Below are positions 17,630 to 29,202 of a stretch of 64,000 nucleotides of DNA, piece by piece. The position numbers and the translations under genes are program-made. This DNA comes from Phenylobacterium sp. (GTDB lineage: Bacteria; Pseudomonadota; Alphaproteobacteria; Caulobacterales; Caulobacteraceae). The notes beneath the pieces were generated by a model. That model did no database searches. It had not been told where the DNA came from and was given only the letters and a program-made list of their open reading frames with translations. How positions within the stretch are numbered: the stretch's first letter is position 1; each line of letters begins with the position of its first letter. The stretch covers positions 62,001 to 126,000 of the forward strand of contig NZ_JAUXSP010000002.1 of the NCBI RefSeq assembly GCF_030679875.1. The letters are read 5' to 3'.

Positions 17630-18592
17630 GTGACTTCGCAACCGCCCGTCGTCCGCATCGGGGCTCGAGGGTCCCAGCTCTCTCTGGCTCAGGCTGGCCA
17701 GATGCAGCGTCGCATCGCCGTGGCCCTGGGCGCCGCGCCGGAAGACGCCGAGCGCGTGGCCCCCCTGGTGATCATCCGCACCTCCGGCGACCAGATCCAG
17801 GACCGGCGTCTGCTGGAGGTGGGCGGCAAGGCGCTGTTCACCAAGGAGATCGAGGAGGCGATGCTGGACGGGCGCATCGACTGCGCGGTCCATTCCATGA
17901 AGGACATGCCCGCCGTCCTGCCGCCGGGCCTGGTCATCGCCGCCATCCCGGAGCGGGAAGATCCCCGGGACGCCTTCCTCAGCCGCGAGGCGCGCACCCT
18001 GGAAGACCTGCCCCAGGGCGCCAAGCTCGGCACCGCCAGCCTGCGCCGCCAGGCCCAGAGCCTGCACGCCCGTCCCGACCTGGACGTCCAGCTCCTTCGG
18101 GGCAATGTCGGCACCCGCATGGCCAGGCTGGAGGCCGGCGAATACGACGCCATCATCCTCGCCCTGTCGGGTCTGAAGCGACTGGGCCTGGACGGGGCGG
18201 CCAAGAGCTTTATCGATCCGGTCGAGCGCCCCCCTGCGCCCGGGCAAGGGGCCCTGGCCATCGAGACGCGAGAGGCCGACCAGGGCCAGCCGTGGCTGGC
18301 GGCCCTGCGCGACCTTGACACGACGACCACCGTAGCCGCCGAACGGGGCGCCATGGCGGCCCTGGAAAGTTCCTGCCGCACGCCCATCGGCGCCTATGCG
18401 ACCCTGAATAACGGCCAGCTCTTCCTGATCGTCGAGGCCCTGTCTCCCGACGGCCGCCTGCGCTTTCGCCGCGAAGAGGGGCTGGACCTGACCCGGGCTG
18501 TCGACGCCGTGGTCGCGGCCCGGGAGCTTGGCCTGAAGCTGGGCGCCGAGCTCCGGGACGAGGCCGGCGACGCCATCATCCTGCCGGAATAG
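17630..18592 (+). CDS. hemC: Hydroxymethylbilane synthase (porphobilinogen deaminase)
   Basis: 320 residues. HemC joins four porphobilinogens into hydroxymethylbilane, step three of tetrapyrrole synthesis. Landmarks are [19 protein letters not shown], the catalytic region [21 protein letters not shown], and [11 protein letters not shown], whose Cys carries the dipyrromethane cofactor. It begins with GTG at 17630; AGGT lies twelve bases upstream. hemD follows after about 48 bases, so the next enzyme of the pathway is probably co-transcribed. Confidence 0.95.
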   Translation: MTSQPPVVRIGARGSQLSLAQAGQMQRRIAVALGAAPEDAERVAPLVIIRTSGDQIQDRRLLEVGGKALFTKEIEEAMLDGRIDCAVHSMKDMPAVLPPGLVIAAIPEREDPRDAFLSREARTLEDLPQGAKLGTASLRRQAQSLHARPDLDVQLLRGNVGTRMARLEAGEYDAIILALSGLKRLGLDGAAKSFIDPVERPPAPGQGALAIETREADQGQPWLAALRDLDTTTTVAAERGAMAALESSCRTPIGAYATLNNGQLFLIVEALSPDGRLRFRREEGLDLTRAVDAVVAARELGLKLGAELRDEAGDAIILPE

Positions 18593-18640
18593 GCCGGTGC
18601 GGGGTTGCATCGGCGCGGCCGCTCAAGCTTTGCTTACCCC

Positions 18641-19372
18641 ATGACCGCTTCCCCCCGGCGCCTGATCTGGATCACCCGCGCCGAGCCCGGCGCCGCCGCC
18701 ACCGCAATCCGTCTGCGCGCGCTCGGCCACATACCCCTGGTCCTGCCCCTGCTGGAGGTACGGCCGATCACCGAGGCCGCCCCCGACCTGCAAGGCGTCG
18801 GCGCCCTGGCCTTCACCAGCGCCAATGGGGTGCGGGTCTTTGCGGGGCTCACCCAGGTCCGCGCCCTGCCGGTCTTCGCCGTCGGCGCCGCCTGCGCCCA
18901 GGCCGCCCGGGCGGCGGGGTTCCGCCAGGTGCTTTCGGCTGACGGCGACGTCGCCGCCCTCGCCGCCGGGATCGCCAGCCGGGCCGAGGAGTTCCGCGGG
19001 CCGGTCCTCCACCCGGCCGCCACCGAGCCGGCCGGGGACCTGGCCGGCGCCCTGGCGCGGGTGGGTGTCACCGCCCGCACCCTGCCCATCTATGAGACCG
19101 TGCCCGTGGCCCCCCCGCCGGCGGCCCTTGAGCGGGCCCTGAGCGCTGAGGCGGCCCTGATCTACTCGCCCAAGGCCGCCCGTCAGCTGGCCCTCCTGAT
19201 GCGGGGACGGGAGGCGCCGGACCTGCGGGCCCTGTGCCTGTCCAAGGCCGTCGCCAGGCCCCTGGCCCGGGCCCGCATAGGTCCCCGGACCTTCGCACCG
19301 GTGCCCCTGGAATCGGCCCTGCTGAACCTGATTGACCGCACCTCGGCGCCCGCTGCGGCGGCGGCCCCTTGA
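18641..19372 (+). CDS. hemD: Uroporphyrinogen-III synthase
   Basis: 243 residues. HemD closes and inverts ring D of hydroxymethylbilane. The family is poorly conserved, but LIWITRAEPGA at the N-terminus, LAFTSANGVRVFA, the two-lobed Rossmann-like pattern and ALIYSPKAARQL support it, as does its place after hemC. A TTG at 18605 is an alternative start; ATG 18641 gives the usual N-terminus. The stop codon overlaps the start of the next small gene. Confidence 0.9.
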   Translation: MTASPRRLIWITRAEPGAAATAIRLRALGHIPLVLPLLEVRPITEAAPDLQGVGALAFTSANGVRVFAGLTQVRALPVFAVGAACAQAARAAGFRQVLSADGDVAALAAGIASRAEEFRGPVLHPAATEPAGDLAGALARVGVTARTLPIYETVPVAPPPAALERALSAEAALIYSPKAARQLALLMRGREAPDLRALCLSKAVARPLARARIGPRTFAPVPLESALLNLIDRTSAPAAAAAP

Positions 19373-19539
19373 CCGCCCCGCCGCCGGCCGGGGGCCCGCC
19401 GGAGGACGAGCCCCCTGATCCACCCCGTGGCCCGCTGCTGGGCCTCAGATTCTGGTTGTTGATCGCCTTTGCGATCGCCTGCATCGCCGCAGGCCTGGCC
19501 GTGGCCAGGCTGGGACCCGTCTTCTTCCCGGTCCCTTGA
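19369..19539 (+). CDS. Small single-pass membrane protein downstream of hemD
   Basis: 56 residues, starting at TTG 19369, which overlaps the hemD stop (TTGA). The first 20 residues are Pro/Gly/Glu-rich, followed by one hydrophobic helix (FWLLIAFAIACIAAGLAVA) and a short tail LGPVFFPVP. It is too short to assign. In some proteobacteria a membrane protein (HemX/HemY) follows hemD, but this one is far smaller. Coupling to hemD and the clean membrane helix are the evidence; no ribosome site is needed if coupled. Confidence 0.55.
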   Translation: MTAPPPAGGPPEDEPPDPPRGPLLGLRFWLLIAFAIACIAAGLAVARLGPVFFPVP

Positions 19540-19561
19540 CCCCCCGCTCACACTCTGGCGC

Positions 19562-19590
19562 TTGGCGAGCGGGCCAAGAGCCGCTAAATA
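19562..19590 (+). promoter_or_regulatory. Probable housekeeping promoter of tRNA-Thr
   Basis: TTGGCG at 19562-19567 and TAAATA at 19585-19590 are separated by 17 bases, a good match to a sigma-70-type promoter. The expected start point is near 19597, about 43 bases before the tRNA. Confidence 0.5.
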
Positions 19591-19639
19591 GCCGGCCCGG
19601 ACGTCAAGCCTCGCCCCTGGCGCGGCCATGTCACCACGG

Positions 19640-19715
<76 letters not shown>

Positions 19716-19778
19716 CTATCCTTTCTCCCGTCCTCGGCGCCGAGTCACGCCGCACGCCCGCATAGCGGGGCGCGGCGC

Positions 19779-20303
19779 CTATTCTCCAGGTCGCGTCCAG
19801 CGAGGGTCCTGGGGGGGCAGCATGGCCTCGCCGCCGCGGCGCAGGCCCTGCAGAAGGGTGCGCAAATGGCCGTAATTGGCCCGCACCAGGGCCTGAACCT
19901 CGGGTCCGCGGAGGATTTCGGCGGGGATGACCACGCCCTTCCCACCAACCTTCTGGCAGTATCCCATCTTCTCCAGCCGGCCCGTGTGACGCCGCGCGGT
20001 CTCATAGGGAAGACCGAGGAACTGGGAAATCCCCAGGACGCTGACCGGGCGGCGCAACTCGTCGGGAAACACCCCGTCCACAGCCATGGCGTTGAACTGG
20101 GCCGGCCGGTTCAGGTGCTGGACTGAGCCCTGGGCGATGGTCAGAAAGACGAGGCCGGTGAGCAGGTTGCCATCGAACATCTCACTCAGAGCGCCGGCCA
20201 GATGGATGAAATAGTCCGCCCCGAGGCGCATGGCGTAGCGTTGCAGGGCGAGGTCATGAAGAACGGCGGCTGCGGCGCTCGCGGGCTGGCTGGTCTGATC
20301 CAA
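19779..20303 (-). CDS. Helix-turn-helix transcriptional regulator, Crp-like winged DNA-binding end
   Basis: 174 residues. The N-terminal 80 residues are hydrophobic-helical without membrane character and resemble no ligand domain I know. The C-terminal part reads VSVLGISQFLGLPYETARRHTGRLEKMGYC, a winged helix-turn-helix like the Crp/MarR group, then GKGVVIPAEIL as the wing. Target genes are unknown; palindromes just upstream suggest self-control. It starts with TTG, with AGGAG ten bases before it. It faces the tRNA gene and diverges from nadE. Confidence 0.7.
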   Translation of the reverse strand: MDQTSQPASAAAAVLHDLALQRYAMRLGADYFIHLAGALSEMFDGNLLTGLVFLTIAQGSVQHLNRPAQFNAMAVDGVFPDELRRPVSVLGISQFLGLPYETARRHTGRLEKMGYCQKVGGKGVVIPAEILRGPEVQALVRANYGHLRTLLQGLRRGGEAMLPPQDPRWTRPGE

Positions 20304-20325
20304 GGTGGATTATCTCCTGGGGCGC

Positions 20326-20345
20326 GCTTCGAAGCGTGTTCGAAC
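20326..20345. promoter_or_regulatory. Tandem palindromes, probable operator for the HTH gene and/or nadE
   Basis: Two perfect palindromes lie side by side: a 10-mer GCTTCGAAGC at 20326-20335 and an 8-mer GTTCGAAC at 20338-20345. Their centres are 11 bp apart, one helical turn. They sit 23 bases before the HTH regulator start, in the gap between it and nadE. Confidence 0.45.
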
Positions 20346-20530
20346 GACACCCCTCGCGCATATGGCGTCGATGACCCGCCAGTACGAGCCGGGGCGCCAT
20401 AATCTTGGGTATCCTCCGCAGGTGCGATCCTGCGAGGCCTGGAGCGACTTGCGGTCCGTCAGGCTTGGGCGACCTCGCCCCGCGACCCCATCTATGGCAA
20501 TCAGGGTCAGCTAAGGGTTCGAGGAACGGC

Positions 20531-22582
<2,052 letters not shown>

Positions 22583-22690
22583 CGGCCGATCGTTTCACGA
22601 TCCGGCGATGTCTCCGCCCTGGACGGACCTGTCGGGGCTCAGCGACCTTTCGCCGCCGGCGAGAGCTAAGGCCGCAAGGTCGCAGCCATG

Positions 22691-22724
22691 AAAAAGGGCC
22701 GGAGACGAAGATCGCCGCCGGCCC
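22691..22724 (-). terminator. Rho-independent terminator of the rimP-nusA-ylxR-infB operon
   Basis: On the minus strand a 7-bp stem GGGCCGG / CCGGCCC (22718-22724 with 22696-22702) is followed by five T residues (22691-22695 reversed). It lies 28 bases after the infB stop. Confidence 0.8.
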
Positions 22725-22751
22725 ATTCATGTCTGCCGTAAGGGCGAGACC

Positions 22752-25700
22752 TTACAGGTAGCGTTTGACCTCTTCGAGGTTGAAGCACTCGATGGTGTCG
22801 CCGACCTTGATGTCCTGGAAGCCCTGGAACGCCATGCCGCATTCCTGGCCGTTGGGGACCTCGTTGACCTCGTCCTTGAAGCGCTTGAGCGTCTGCAGGA
22901 CGCCCAGCTCCAGCACCACCACATCGGCGCGGATGATCCGCACCCGGGCGCCCTTGCGGACCACCCCTTCGGTGACGCGGCAGCCGGCGACGCGGCCCAC
23001 CTTGGTGATGTCGAAGGCCTGAAGGACCTCGGCATTGCCCAGGAAGGTTTCCCGCTGGATCGGGGCCAGCATGCCCGAGAGCACGCCTTTGATGTCGTCG
23101 ATCAGGTCGTAGATGATCGAATAGTAGCGGATCTCCACGCCCTCGCGCTCGGCGAGATCGCGGGCCTGCTTAGAGGCGCGCACATTGAAGCCGAGGATGG
23201 GCGAACCCGCCCCCTTGGCCAGCATGACGTCGCTTTCGCTGATCGCCCCGGCGCCGGACAGGATGATGCGCGCACGCACCTCGTCGGTGGAGATCTTGTC
23301 CAGAGACCCGACGATAGCCTCGGCCGAACCTTGCACGTCGGCCTTCACGATGACCGGCAGCTCGGAGACGCGCTTGTCGGCGAGTTTGGCCATCATGTCG
23401 GCCAGCGAGGCGCCGGCGACCGGAGACCCGGACTTTTCGCGCTTCATCCGCTGGCGGTACTCGGTGATCTCCCGCGCCCGGGCTTCATTCTCCACCACGG
23501 CCAGGGGTTCACCGGGATCAGGGGTGCCGTCCAGGCCAAGGACCTCGACCGGTGTGGAGGGACCCGCGGCGTCCAGCTGTTCGTCGCGCTCATTGAACAG
23601 GGCGCGAACCCGGCCCCAGTTGGCGCCGGCCACGACGATGTCGCCGCGCTTGAGGCTGCCGCGCTTGACCAGGACAGTGGAGACCGCGCCGCGACCACGG
23701 TCGAGCTTGGCCTCAATGACCACGCCTTCAGCGGTGCGATCGGGGTCGGCGCGGAGGTCCATGACCTCCGACTGCACCAGGATGGCCTCGAGCAGATCGT
23801 CCAGACCGAGCTTTTCGAGCGCCGAGACCTCAACCACCTGGGTTTCGCCGCCCAGGCGCTCGACGACGATCTCGTGCTGCAGCAGCTCGTTGATCACCCG
23901 GGTGGGGTTGGCGTCGGGTTTGTCGATCTTGTTGATGGCCACGATGATCGGGGCGCCTGACGCCTTGGCGTGCTGGATGGCCTCAATCGTCTGGGGCATG
24001 ACCCCGTCGTCGGCGGCCACCACCAGGATGACGATGTCGGTGACATTGGCTCCACGAGCGCGCATGGCCGAGAAGGCCGCGTGACCGGGGGTGTCCAGGA
24101 AGGTGACGCGTTGTCCATCCTCCAGCCGCACCTGATAGGCGCCGATATGCTGGGTGATGCCGCCATGCTCGCCCGAGGCGACGTCGGCTGAACGCAGGGC
24201 GTCCAGCAGAGAGGTCTTGCCGTGGTCGACGTGGCCCATGACCGCCACGACCGGCGAGCGCAGGGGCGCGTCGGCCTCGTCGGTCTCGGTCGACAGGAAG
24301 CCGGTTTCAACGTCGGATTCCGACACGCGCTTGACGGTGTGGCCAAACTCGGTGGCCACCAGTTCGGCGGTGTCAGAGTCGATGACGTCGTTGATCTTCA
24401 TCATCACGCCCTGACGCATCAGGAACTTGATGACCTCGACCCCGCGGGTGGTCATGCGGTTGGCGAGATCGCCGACCGTGATCACGTCGGGGATGACGAC
24501 CTCGCGGGCCACGCGGGCCGCTTCCTGGCCGCCGCCTTTGCGCTTCTCACGCTCACGCTCACGGGCCCGGCGAACCGAGGCCAGCGACCGCATGCGCTCA
24601 ACGGCGCCCTCATCCCCGGCCGCCAGGGCCTGGATGGTCAGGCGGCCTTCGCGACGCTGGGGCGCGCCCTTGCCGCGGCTGATAGCCTTGCCGGGCGCCG
24701 GGGGCTTGCCGCGGCGATCGTCTTCTTCTTCCGGGCGACGGTCGGGATTGGTCGCGCCGGGACGCGGCGCCTGGCGGGCGGCGCGCTGGACCTCAGGGGT
24801 GGCCGGGGGCGCGCCGGGGGCGACCGGACGACCGGCGCCTCGGGCGCCATCCCGCGGCGGCGCAGGCCGCGGCGTCAGGGCCGAATAACGGACTGTGTCG
24901 CCGCCGGACGGGGCCGGACGCTCACCCCGGGGGGTCGAACGGTCTTCACGCGGGGCGTCAGCGGCGGGCGGAGCCTCAGTGCGGGCGCCTTCCCGATCCG
25001 GACGGGGCGCGCGCTGATTGAAGCTGGTGGCGTCAAAACGCGGCCGCGGCGGGCGATAGGTGGTGGTGCTGGCCCGGTCATCCCGTCGCTCGGGCGAGGG
25101 GGTATAGGACCGGGTCTGGCCGCCACCGGTGGGCGGGGTGCGGCTGGCCGCATCGGCGCGGGGCGCCTGGGCTGTGGGCCGTGGGCGCGCCTCGGCGGTC
25201 GGGGCTGCAACTGCCGCCGGGGGGGCGGGTTCGGCCTTGGCGACGGGCGCAGGGGCTGGGGCCTGAGGCGCAGGCGCTTCAGCGGCCGGGGCCTCCTGGG
25301 CCTTGGCCGGGGCGCTGGCGGCCTGTTCACTGGCGGCCTGCTCGCTGGCGACCTGAGCGGCCTTGGCCTGGGCGGCTTCCGCCGCCTTGGCTGCGGCATC
25401 CTGCTCGGCGCGCTCGCGCTCGTCACGGGCCTTGGTCGCGGCGTTCAACAGGGCCTGCTCGCGGGCCCGATCAATGGCCGCCTGGCGGGCGCGGACCTCT
25501 TCGGCCGAAAGGCCTGAAGTGTCGCTTGAGGCGCGGGATTGCGGGCGAGAGTCTGAACCGCGCCGCTCGGAAGAGGACGGTCCGGCAAGGTTGCTCGGCG
25601 CCGGCACATGAGTGCGCGCACGCTTGGTCTCCACGACCACTGTCTTGGAGCGGCCATGGCTGAAGCTCTGCTTCACCGTCCCTGCGCTGACCGAGCCCGC

Positions 25701-25769
25701 ACCGCGGGGCTTAAGGGTCAGAGGCGGGCGTCCGCCAGGGGCTCGGCCGTTGTCTTTGTCGTCGCTCAT
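22752..25769 (-). CDS. infB: Translation initiation factor IF-2
   Basis: 1005 residues. IF-2 is the GTPase that brings fMet-tRNA to the 30S subunit. The N-terminal third is a long Ala/Pro/Arg-rich, probably flexible region. About residue 410 begins the IF2_N-like segment ([16 protein letters not shown]). The GTPase motifs are [17 protein letters not shown] (G1), the G2 region [18 protein letters not shown] (G3) and NKIDKPDA (G4), followed by beta-barrel and C-terminal initiator-tRNA binding domains. The gene is last in its operon, 93 bases after ylxR with two hairpins in the gap, and ends at an intrinsic terminator. Confidence 0.97.
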   Translation of the reverse strand: MSDDKDNGRAPGGRPPLTLKPRGAGSVSAGTVKQSFSHGRSKTVVVETKRARTHVPAPSNLAGPSSSERRGSDSRPQSRASSDTSGLSAEEVRARQAAIDRAREQALLNAATKARDERERAEQDAAAKAAEAAQAKAAQVASEQAASEQAASAPAKAQEAPAAEAPAPQAPAPAPVAKAEPAPPAAVAAPTAEARPRPTAQAPRADAASRTPPTGGGQTRSYTPSPERRDDRASTTTYRPPRPRFDATSFNQRAPRPDREGARTEAPPAADAPREDRSTPRGERPAPSGGDTVRYSALTPRPAPPRDGARGAGRPVAPGAPPATPEVQRAARQAPRPGATNPDRRPEEEDDRRGKPPAPGKAISRGKGAPQRREGRLTIQALAAGDEGAVERMRSLASVRRAREREREKRKGGGQEAARVAREVVIPDVITVGDLANRMTTRGVEVIKFLMRQGVMMKINDVIDSDTAELVATEFGHTVKRVSESDVETGFLSTETDEADAPLRSPVVAVMGHVDHGKTSLLDALRSADVASGEHGGITQHIGAYQVRLEDGQRVTFLDTPGHAAFSAMRARGANVTDIVILVVAADDGVMPQTIEAIQHAKASGAPIIVAINKIDKPDANPTRVINELLQHEIVVERLGGETQVVEVSALEKLGLDDLLEAILVQSEVMDLRADPDRTAEGVVIEAKLDRGRGAVSTVLVKRGSLKRGDIVVAGANWGRVRALFNERDEQLDAAGPSTPVEVLGLDGTPDPGEPLAVVENEARAREITEYRQRMKREKSGSPVAGASLADMMAKLADKRVSELPVIVKADVQGSAEAIVGSLDKISTDEVRARIILSGAGAISESDVMLAKGAGSPILGFNVRASKQARDLAEREGVEIRYYSIIYDLIDDIKGVLSGMLAPIQRETFLGNAEVLQAFDITKVGRVAGCRVTEGVVRKGARVRIIRADVVVLELGVLQTLKRFKDEVNEVPNGQECGMAFQGFQDIKVGDTIECFNLEEVKRYL

Positions 25770-25787
25770 GCGCTCGCTTTACTTGCC

Positions 25788-25854
25788 GGCCGGATGAGCC
25801 GGCCGTCTTCTAATCGTCCAAACAGATATGACGCGCGGAACCGTAAAGTTCCGC
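25788..25854 (-). promoter_or_regulatory. Two hairpins in the ylxR-infB intergenic region
   Basis: Stem 1 pairs 25835-25841 (GCGGAAC) with 25848-25854 (GTTCCGC) around six bases. Stem 2 pairs 25788-25793 (GGCCGG) with 25799-25804 (CCGGCC) around ATGAG. Neither is followed by a T run, so they are not clear terminators. They may serve mRNA processing or control of infB translation. Confidence 0.4.
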
Positions 25855-25862
25855 CCGCCTCG

Positions 25863-26552
25863 TCACGGCTCCTCGCGCCAACTCTCTGGAAGGAGCGGGC
25901 GAAACCCTGCCAGGCGCCGAACTTCCAGCGCCCAGCGATCGGCAGTACGCCCCGCAAGGAAGGCGGTGTGTATCACATTCTCCAGGCCCAAGGCCAAACC
26001 CAATTCCGCCGAGGTGAACAGGCCAAGCTGGCCTACGGGGCGTGGAGCGCGCCGCAGGGCGGCGAAAATCTTACGGCGGCCGTCCGCGGCGCCGTCGGCG
26101 GCCTCGATCAGCCAGGCGGCCTGTCCCGAAGACAGGGCGGCCGAAACCTTCTCGAACCCTGAGATAAGCGACCCGCTGCGCCGCGCAAGCCCCAGCCCGT
26201 CCAGAACCCGCCGCTGCAGAAGCGCTTCGACCTGATCGGCCAATTCGGCCGGGGCCTTGGCCTGGGTCTTGGCCGAGCGGGCGAACAGATTCTTGCGCGC
26301 GGCGGTCTCCACTGAGGTGCGGTCGGCCGCCACCCAGACACCGCGGCCCGGCAGCTTGCGCCCCAGGTCAGGCGTCACCGCCCCGTCGGGCGCGATGACG
26401 AAACGGATCAACTGGGCTTCCTCGCGGGTCTCCCCGGAGACGACATCACGGCGGGCGCGGGCCGCCTGCGCCAGGGTGGCCGGCCCGACCCGGGACGAGA
26501 CGGCGGAATCCTGAGGCTCCGGGTCTTGTACGTTCGGATCGGGCTCGGACAC
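25863..26552 (-). CDS. ylxR: YlxR-L7Ae-like RNA-binding protein (DUF448)
   Basis: 229 residues, combining a YlxR (DUF448) N-terminal domain with an L7Ae-like C-terminal domain, a fusion usual in alphaproteobacteria. The YlxR part contains RRDVVSGETREEAQLIRFV and GRKLPGRGVWV. The second part contains GLARRSGSLISGFEKVSAAL and AAWLIEAADGA. YlxR proteins bind RNA (RNase P RNA in some species), and the place between nusA and infB is conserved. The stop of nusA lies five bases before its start. Confidence 0.92.
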   Translation of the reverse strand: MSEPDPNVQDPEPQDSAVSSRVGPATLAQAARARRDVVSGETREEAQLIRFVIAPDGAVTPDLGRKLPGRGVWVAADRTSVETAARKNLFARSAKTQAKAPAELADQVEALLQRRVLDGLGLARRSGSLISGFEKVSAALSSGQAAWLIEAADGAADGRRKIFAALRRAPRPVGQLGLFTSAELGLALGLENVIHTAFLAGRTADRWALEVRRLAGFRPLLPESWREEP

Positions 26553-26557
26553 GGGGT

Positions 26558-28336
26558 CTAGTTCTCCGCCGAATCCTCGGCCGGGGCCTCAACCTCGGCG
26601 TCGGCCGCAGCTTCGGTCTCGGTCTCGACTTCGGCTTCGGTCTCAGCTTCGGTCTCGGCGATCGCGGGGCTGGAGGCGCCCGCGCGACCAAACACCATCT
26701 CTTCCTCGGTCAGCTCAGGCGCCAGCTCATCGGGATCGGGCTCGGGCTCGGGCGGCGCTTCGATCCAGCCCATGGCCACCCGGGCCCGGACGATCAGGCC
26801 CTCGGCGTCGGCGGGCTCCAGGCCAAAGCTCTCCAGGATGCCGGCTTCGCGGACCCGCTCGCCATTGCGGCTTTCGTACCAGCCCCGCAGGTCGTCCGGG
26901 GTCAGGTCGGCCAGATCCTCGACGGTCTTGACCTCGCCCTCGCCCAGGGCGACGGCCATGGGCAGGGTGACGCCGGCGATTTCCAGCAGGCCGTCCTCGA
27001 CCCCCAGCGCCTTGCGCTTGGCGTCGTATTCGGCCGCTTCCCGGTCCAGGAAGTCCCGGGCGCGGGCCTGGATCTCCTCGGCGGTGTCCTCGTCGAAGCC
27101 CTCGATGGAGGCGACCTCGGCGGTCTCCACATAGGCCACGTCCTCGACGGTGGCGAAGCCCTCGGTGACCAGCAGCTGGGCGATGACCTCGTCCACGTCC
27201 AGGGCTTCCTGGAACAGCGCAGTGCGCTCGGCGAACTCGCGCTGGCGGCGCTCGCTCTCCTGGCTTTCGGTCATGATATCGATTTGCCAGCCGGTCAGCT
27301 GGCTGGCCAGGCGGACATTCTGGCCGCGGCGGCCGATGGCCAGGGAGAGTTGCTCGTCAGGCACCACGACCTCGACGCGCTCGTCCTCCTCGTCCAGCAC
27401 CACCTTGGACACCTCGGCCGGGGCCAGGGCGTTGACGATGAAGGTGGGCTCGTCCGGGCTCCACTGGATGATGTCGATCTTCTCGCCCTGCAGCTCGGCG
27501 ACCACCGCCTGGACCCGGCTGCCGCGCATGCCGACGCAGGCGCCGACGGGATCGATGGAGCTGTCATTGGAGACCACGGCCATCTTGGCGCGGCTGCCCG
27601 GATCGCGGGCCACGGCGCGGATCTCGATCACGCCGTCATAGACCTCAGGCACTTCCTGGGCGAACAGCTTGGCCATGAAGCCGCCATGGGCGCGGGAAAG
27701 CAGAATCTGCGGACCCTTGGCCTCGCGGCGGACGTCATAGATGTAGCAGCGGACCCGGTCGCCGATGTTGAAGTTTTCCCGGGGGATCGACTGGTCCCGG
27801 CGCATGATGCCTTCGCCACGGCCCAGATCGACGACCACATTGCCGTACTCGACCCGCTTGACCGCGCCGCTGATGATCTCGCCGACCCGGTCCTTGAACT
27901 CTTCATACTGGCGCTCGCGCTCGGCCTCGCGGACCTTTCCGGTGACCACCTGGCGGGCCATCTGGGTCTGGACGCGGCCGAACTCGAAGGGCGGCAGGAT
28001 CTCCTCGAAGACCTGGCCCACATGCGCCTTGGGGTCGGCGCGCAGGGCTTCGGCCAGGCGCATCACGCCGGGAGGCGCCTCTTCGCCGGCTTCCTCATCC
28101 CAGGCGGCGTCGTCGGCCACCACGGTGACCACGCGCTTGATGATGGTCTCACCGGTCTTGGGGTCGATATTCACCCGGATGTCGTGCTCGGCGCCGTAGC
28201 GGGAGCGCGCGCCCTTCTGGATCGCCTCTTCGATCGCCTCGATGACGATTTCCTTGTCGATCGATTTCTCGCGGGCCACCGCCTCGGCGATCTGCAGAAG
28301 CTCCAGCCGGTTGGCGGAGATGCCGGTCAGGCTCAT
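26558..28336 (-). CDS. nusA: Transcription termination/antitermination factor NusA
   Basis: 592 residues. NusA binds RNA polymerase and RNA to control pausing, termination and rRNA antitermination. The N-terminal domain spans about residues 1-130. The S1 domain follows with [20 protein letters not shown]. Two KH domains come next ([32 protein letters not shown] and [19 protein letters not shown]). The C-terminus has helix-hairpin repeats and a Glu/Ala-rich tail with alternating ETEAE repeats. The start lies four bases after the rimP stop. Confidence 0.97.
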   Translation of the reverse strand: MSLTGISANRLELLQIAEAVAREKSIDKEIVIEAIEEAIQKGARSRYGAEHDIRVNIDPKTGETIIKRVVTVVADDAAWDEEAGEEAPPGVMRLAEALRADPKAHVGQVFEEILPPFEFGRVQTQMARQVVTGKVREAERERQYEEFKDRVGEIISGAVKRVEYGNVVVDLGRGEGIMRRDQSIPRENFNIGDRVRCYIYDVRREAKGPQILLSRAHGGFMAKLFAQEVPEVYDGVIEIRAVARDPGSRAKMAVVSNDSSIDPVGACVGMRGSRVQAVVAELQGEKIDIIQWSPDEPTFIVNALAPAEVSKVVLDEEDERVEVVVPDEQLSLAIGRRGQNVRLASQLTGWQIDIMTESQESERRQREFAERTALFQEALDVDEVIAQLLVTEGFATVEDVAYVETAEVASIEGFDEDTAEEIQARARDFLDREAAEYDAKRKALGVEDGLLEIAGVTLPMAVALGEGEVKTVEDLADLTPDDLRGWYESRNGERVREAGILESFGLEPADAEGLIVRARVAMGWIEAPPEPEPDPDELAPELTEEEMVFGRAGASSPAIAETEAETEAEVETETEAAADAEVEAPAEDSAEN

Positions 28337-28340
28337 GGGT

Positions 28341-28892
28341 TCAATCCTCTTGGTGGGATGCAGGGTCGTCGGAGGCCAGGCGCTGGGCGCGCTGTTCGGC
28401 TCCGCGTTTCATCAGTTCGTCGCTGAGGACAAGCTTGGCCTCAGCTATCCAGTCGAAGGGTACGAGCACGGTCTCGTCCTCGCCCTCCAGGTCCAGGCAG
28501 ACCTGGCCCTCATCGGTTCCGGCCAGCACGCCGCGGAAGCGCTTGCGGCCTTCAGCCATCCGGTCCAGCTCCAGCCGGGCCTCGTAGCCTTCATAGGTGT
28601 CGAAGTCCTTCAGACGGGTCAGAGGCCGGTCAATGCCCGGGGAGGAGACTTCCAGAACATATTCGCCCGTGATCGGATCGGCGGCGTCCATGATCTCCGA
28701 GACCGAGCGCGACAGCGCCGCGCAGTCCTCGACGTTCATAATCCCCTCGGGGGTCTCAGCCATGATCTGCAGTCGCCGCTGCTCAGAGCCGCCCATCAGG
28801 CGCAGGCGCACGATCTCATAGCCGCCCGCCTCGGCCACAGGGTCGAGCAGCTCCAGCAGTCTCAGGTCCTCTGCGGTCTTGCCGCGCATCAC
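28341..28892 (-). CDS. rimP: Ribosome maturation factor RimP
   Basis: 183 residues. RimP assists 30S maturation. [45 protein letters not shown] and [20 protein letters not shown] are family hallmarks. It is the first gene of rimP-nusA-ylxR-infB. Translation begins at GTG 28892, with GAGGA eight bases upstream, or at the ATG immediately after it. A promoter and an intrinsic terminator precede it. Confidence 0.95.
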   Translation of the reverse strand: MMRGKTAEDLRLLELLDPVAEAGGYEIVRLRLMGGSEQRRLQIMAETPEGIMNVEDCAALSRSVSEIMDAADPITGEYVLEVSSPGIDRPLTRLKDFDTYEGYEARLELDRMAEGRKRFRGVLAGTDEGQVCLDLEGEDETVLVPFDWIAEAKLVLSDELMKRGAEQRAQRLASDDPASHQED

Positions 28893-28913
28893 TCCAGCCG
28901 TCCTCAGGCAAAG

Positions 28914-28942
28914 AAAAAAGCGGCTGGGCCGGAGCCCGCCGC
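28914..28942 (-). terminator. Intrinsic terminator in the rimP leader (attenuator candidate)
   Basis: Minus-strand hairpin: GCGGC (28942-28938) and GGGC pair with GCCC and GCCGC (to 28920) around a TCCG loop with one unpaired base, followed by six T residues (28919-28914). It ends about 21 bases before rimP, and lies inside the leader that would start near 28975. Two AGCGCT self-complementary 6-mers (28958-28963, 28948-28953) stand just upstream and could form a competing structure. Confidence 0.65.
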
Positions 28943-28982
28943 TCGAAAGCGCTATCCAGCGCTATCGGACGATGTTGGGATA

Positions 28983-29011
28983 AATATAGGCTCCCGAGAT
29001 CGGCTTGTCAT
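28983..29011 (-). promoter_or_regulatory. Probable sigma-70-type promoter of the rimP-nusA-infB operon
   Basis: On the minus strand ATGACA (29011-29006) and TATATT (28988-28983) are separated by exactly 17 bases; each matches five of six consensus bases. The predicted transcript starts near 28975, giving an 83-base leader. The remaining sequence to 29202 shows no gene; it should hold the ppa promoter. Confidence 0.6.
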
Positions 29012-29202
29012 CCTTCCAGTGGAGGGGGCTTGCCTGAGGAACCCGCCGCCGACCGGACGCAGCGGCGCGCCGGCCGGTTCCAAACCCTGTCGCAATCGCC
29101 CGCTGACGCACGCCGCGGGCGCCAAACCCGTTCCCCCCGCGGGGTTTTGGCCCTATGGAGCAGGCTCTCCTCCCCGAGACAGATCAAAGAGTCATTTCGA
29201 AC

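Noticed and set aside
17606..18610. Upstream extension of the tsaD frame to 713 residues
   Set aside because: The extra 335 residues overlap hemC on the opposite strand and read as Gln/Gly/Arg-rich nonsense; TsaD family length fits a start at 17605 or 17557.
24222..25517. 431-residue frame opposite infB
   Set aside because: It is the reverse complement of the Ala/Pro-rich IF-2 N-terminus and yields Gly/Arg repeats only.
26558..26700. Simple-sequence stretch in the 3' end of nusA as a recombination hotspot
   Set aside because: It encodes the acidic ETEAE tail that is usual in alphaproteobacterial NusA.
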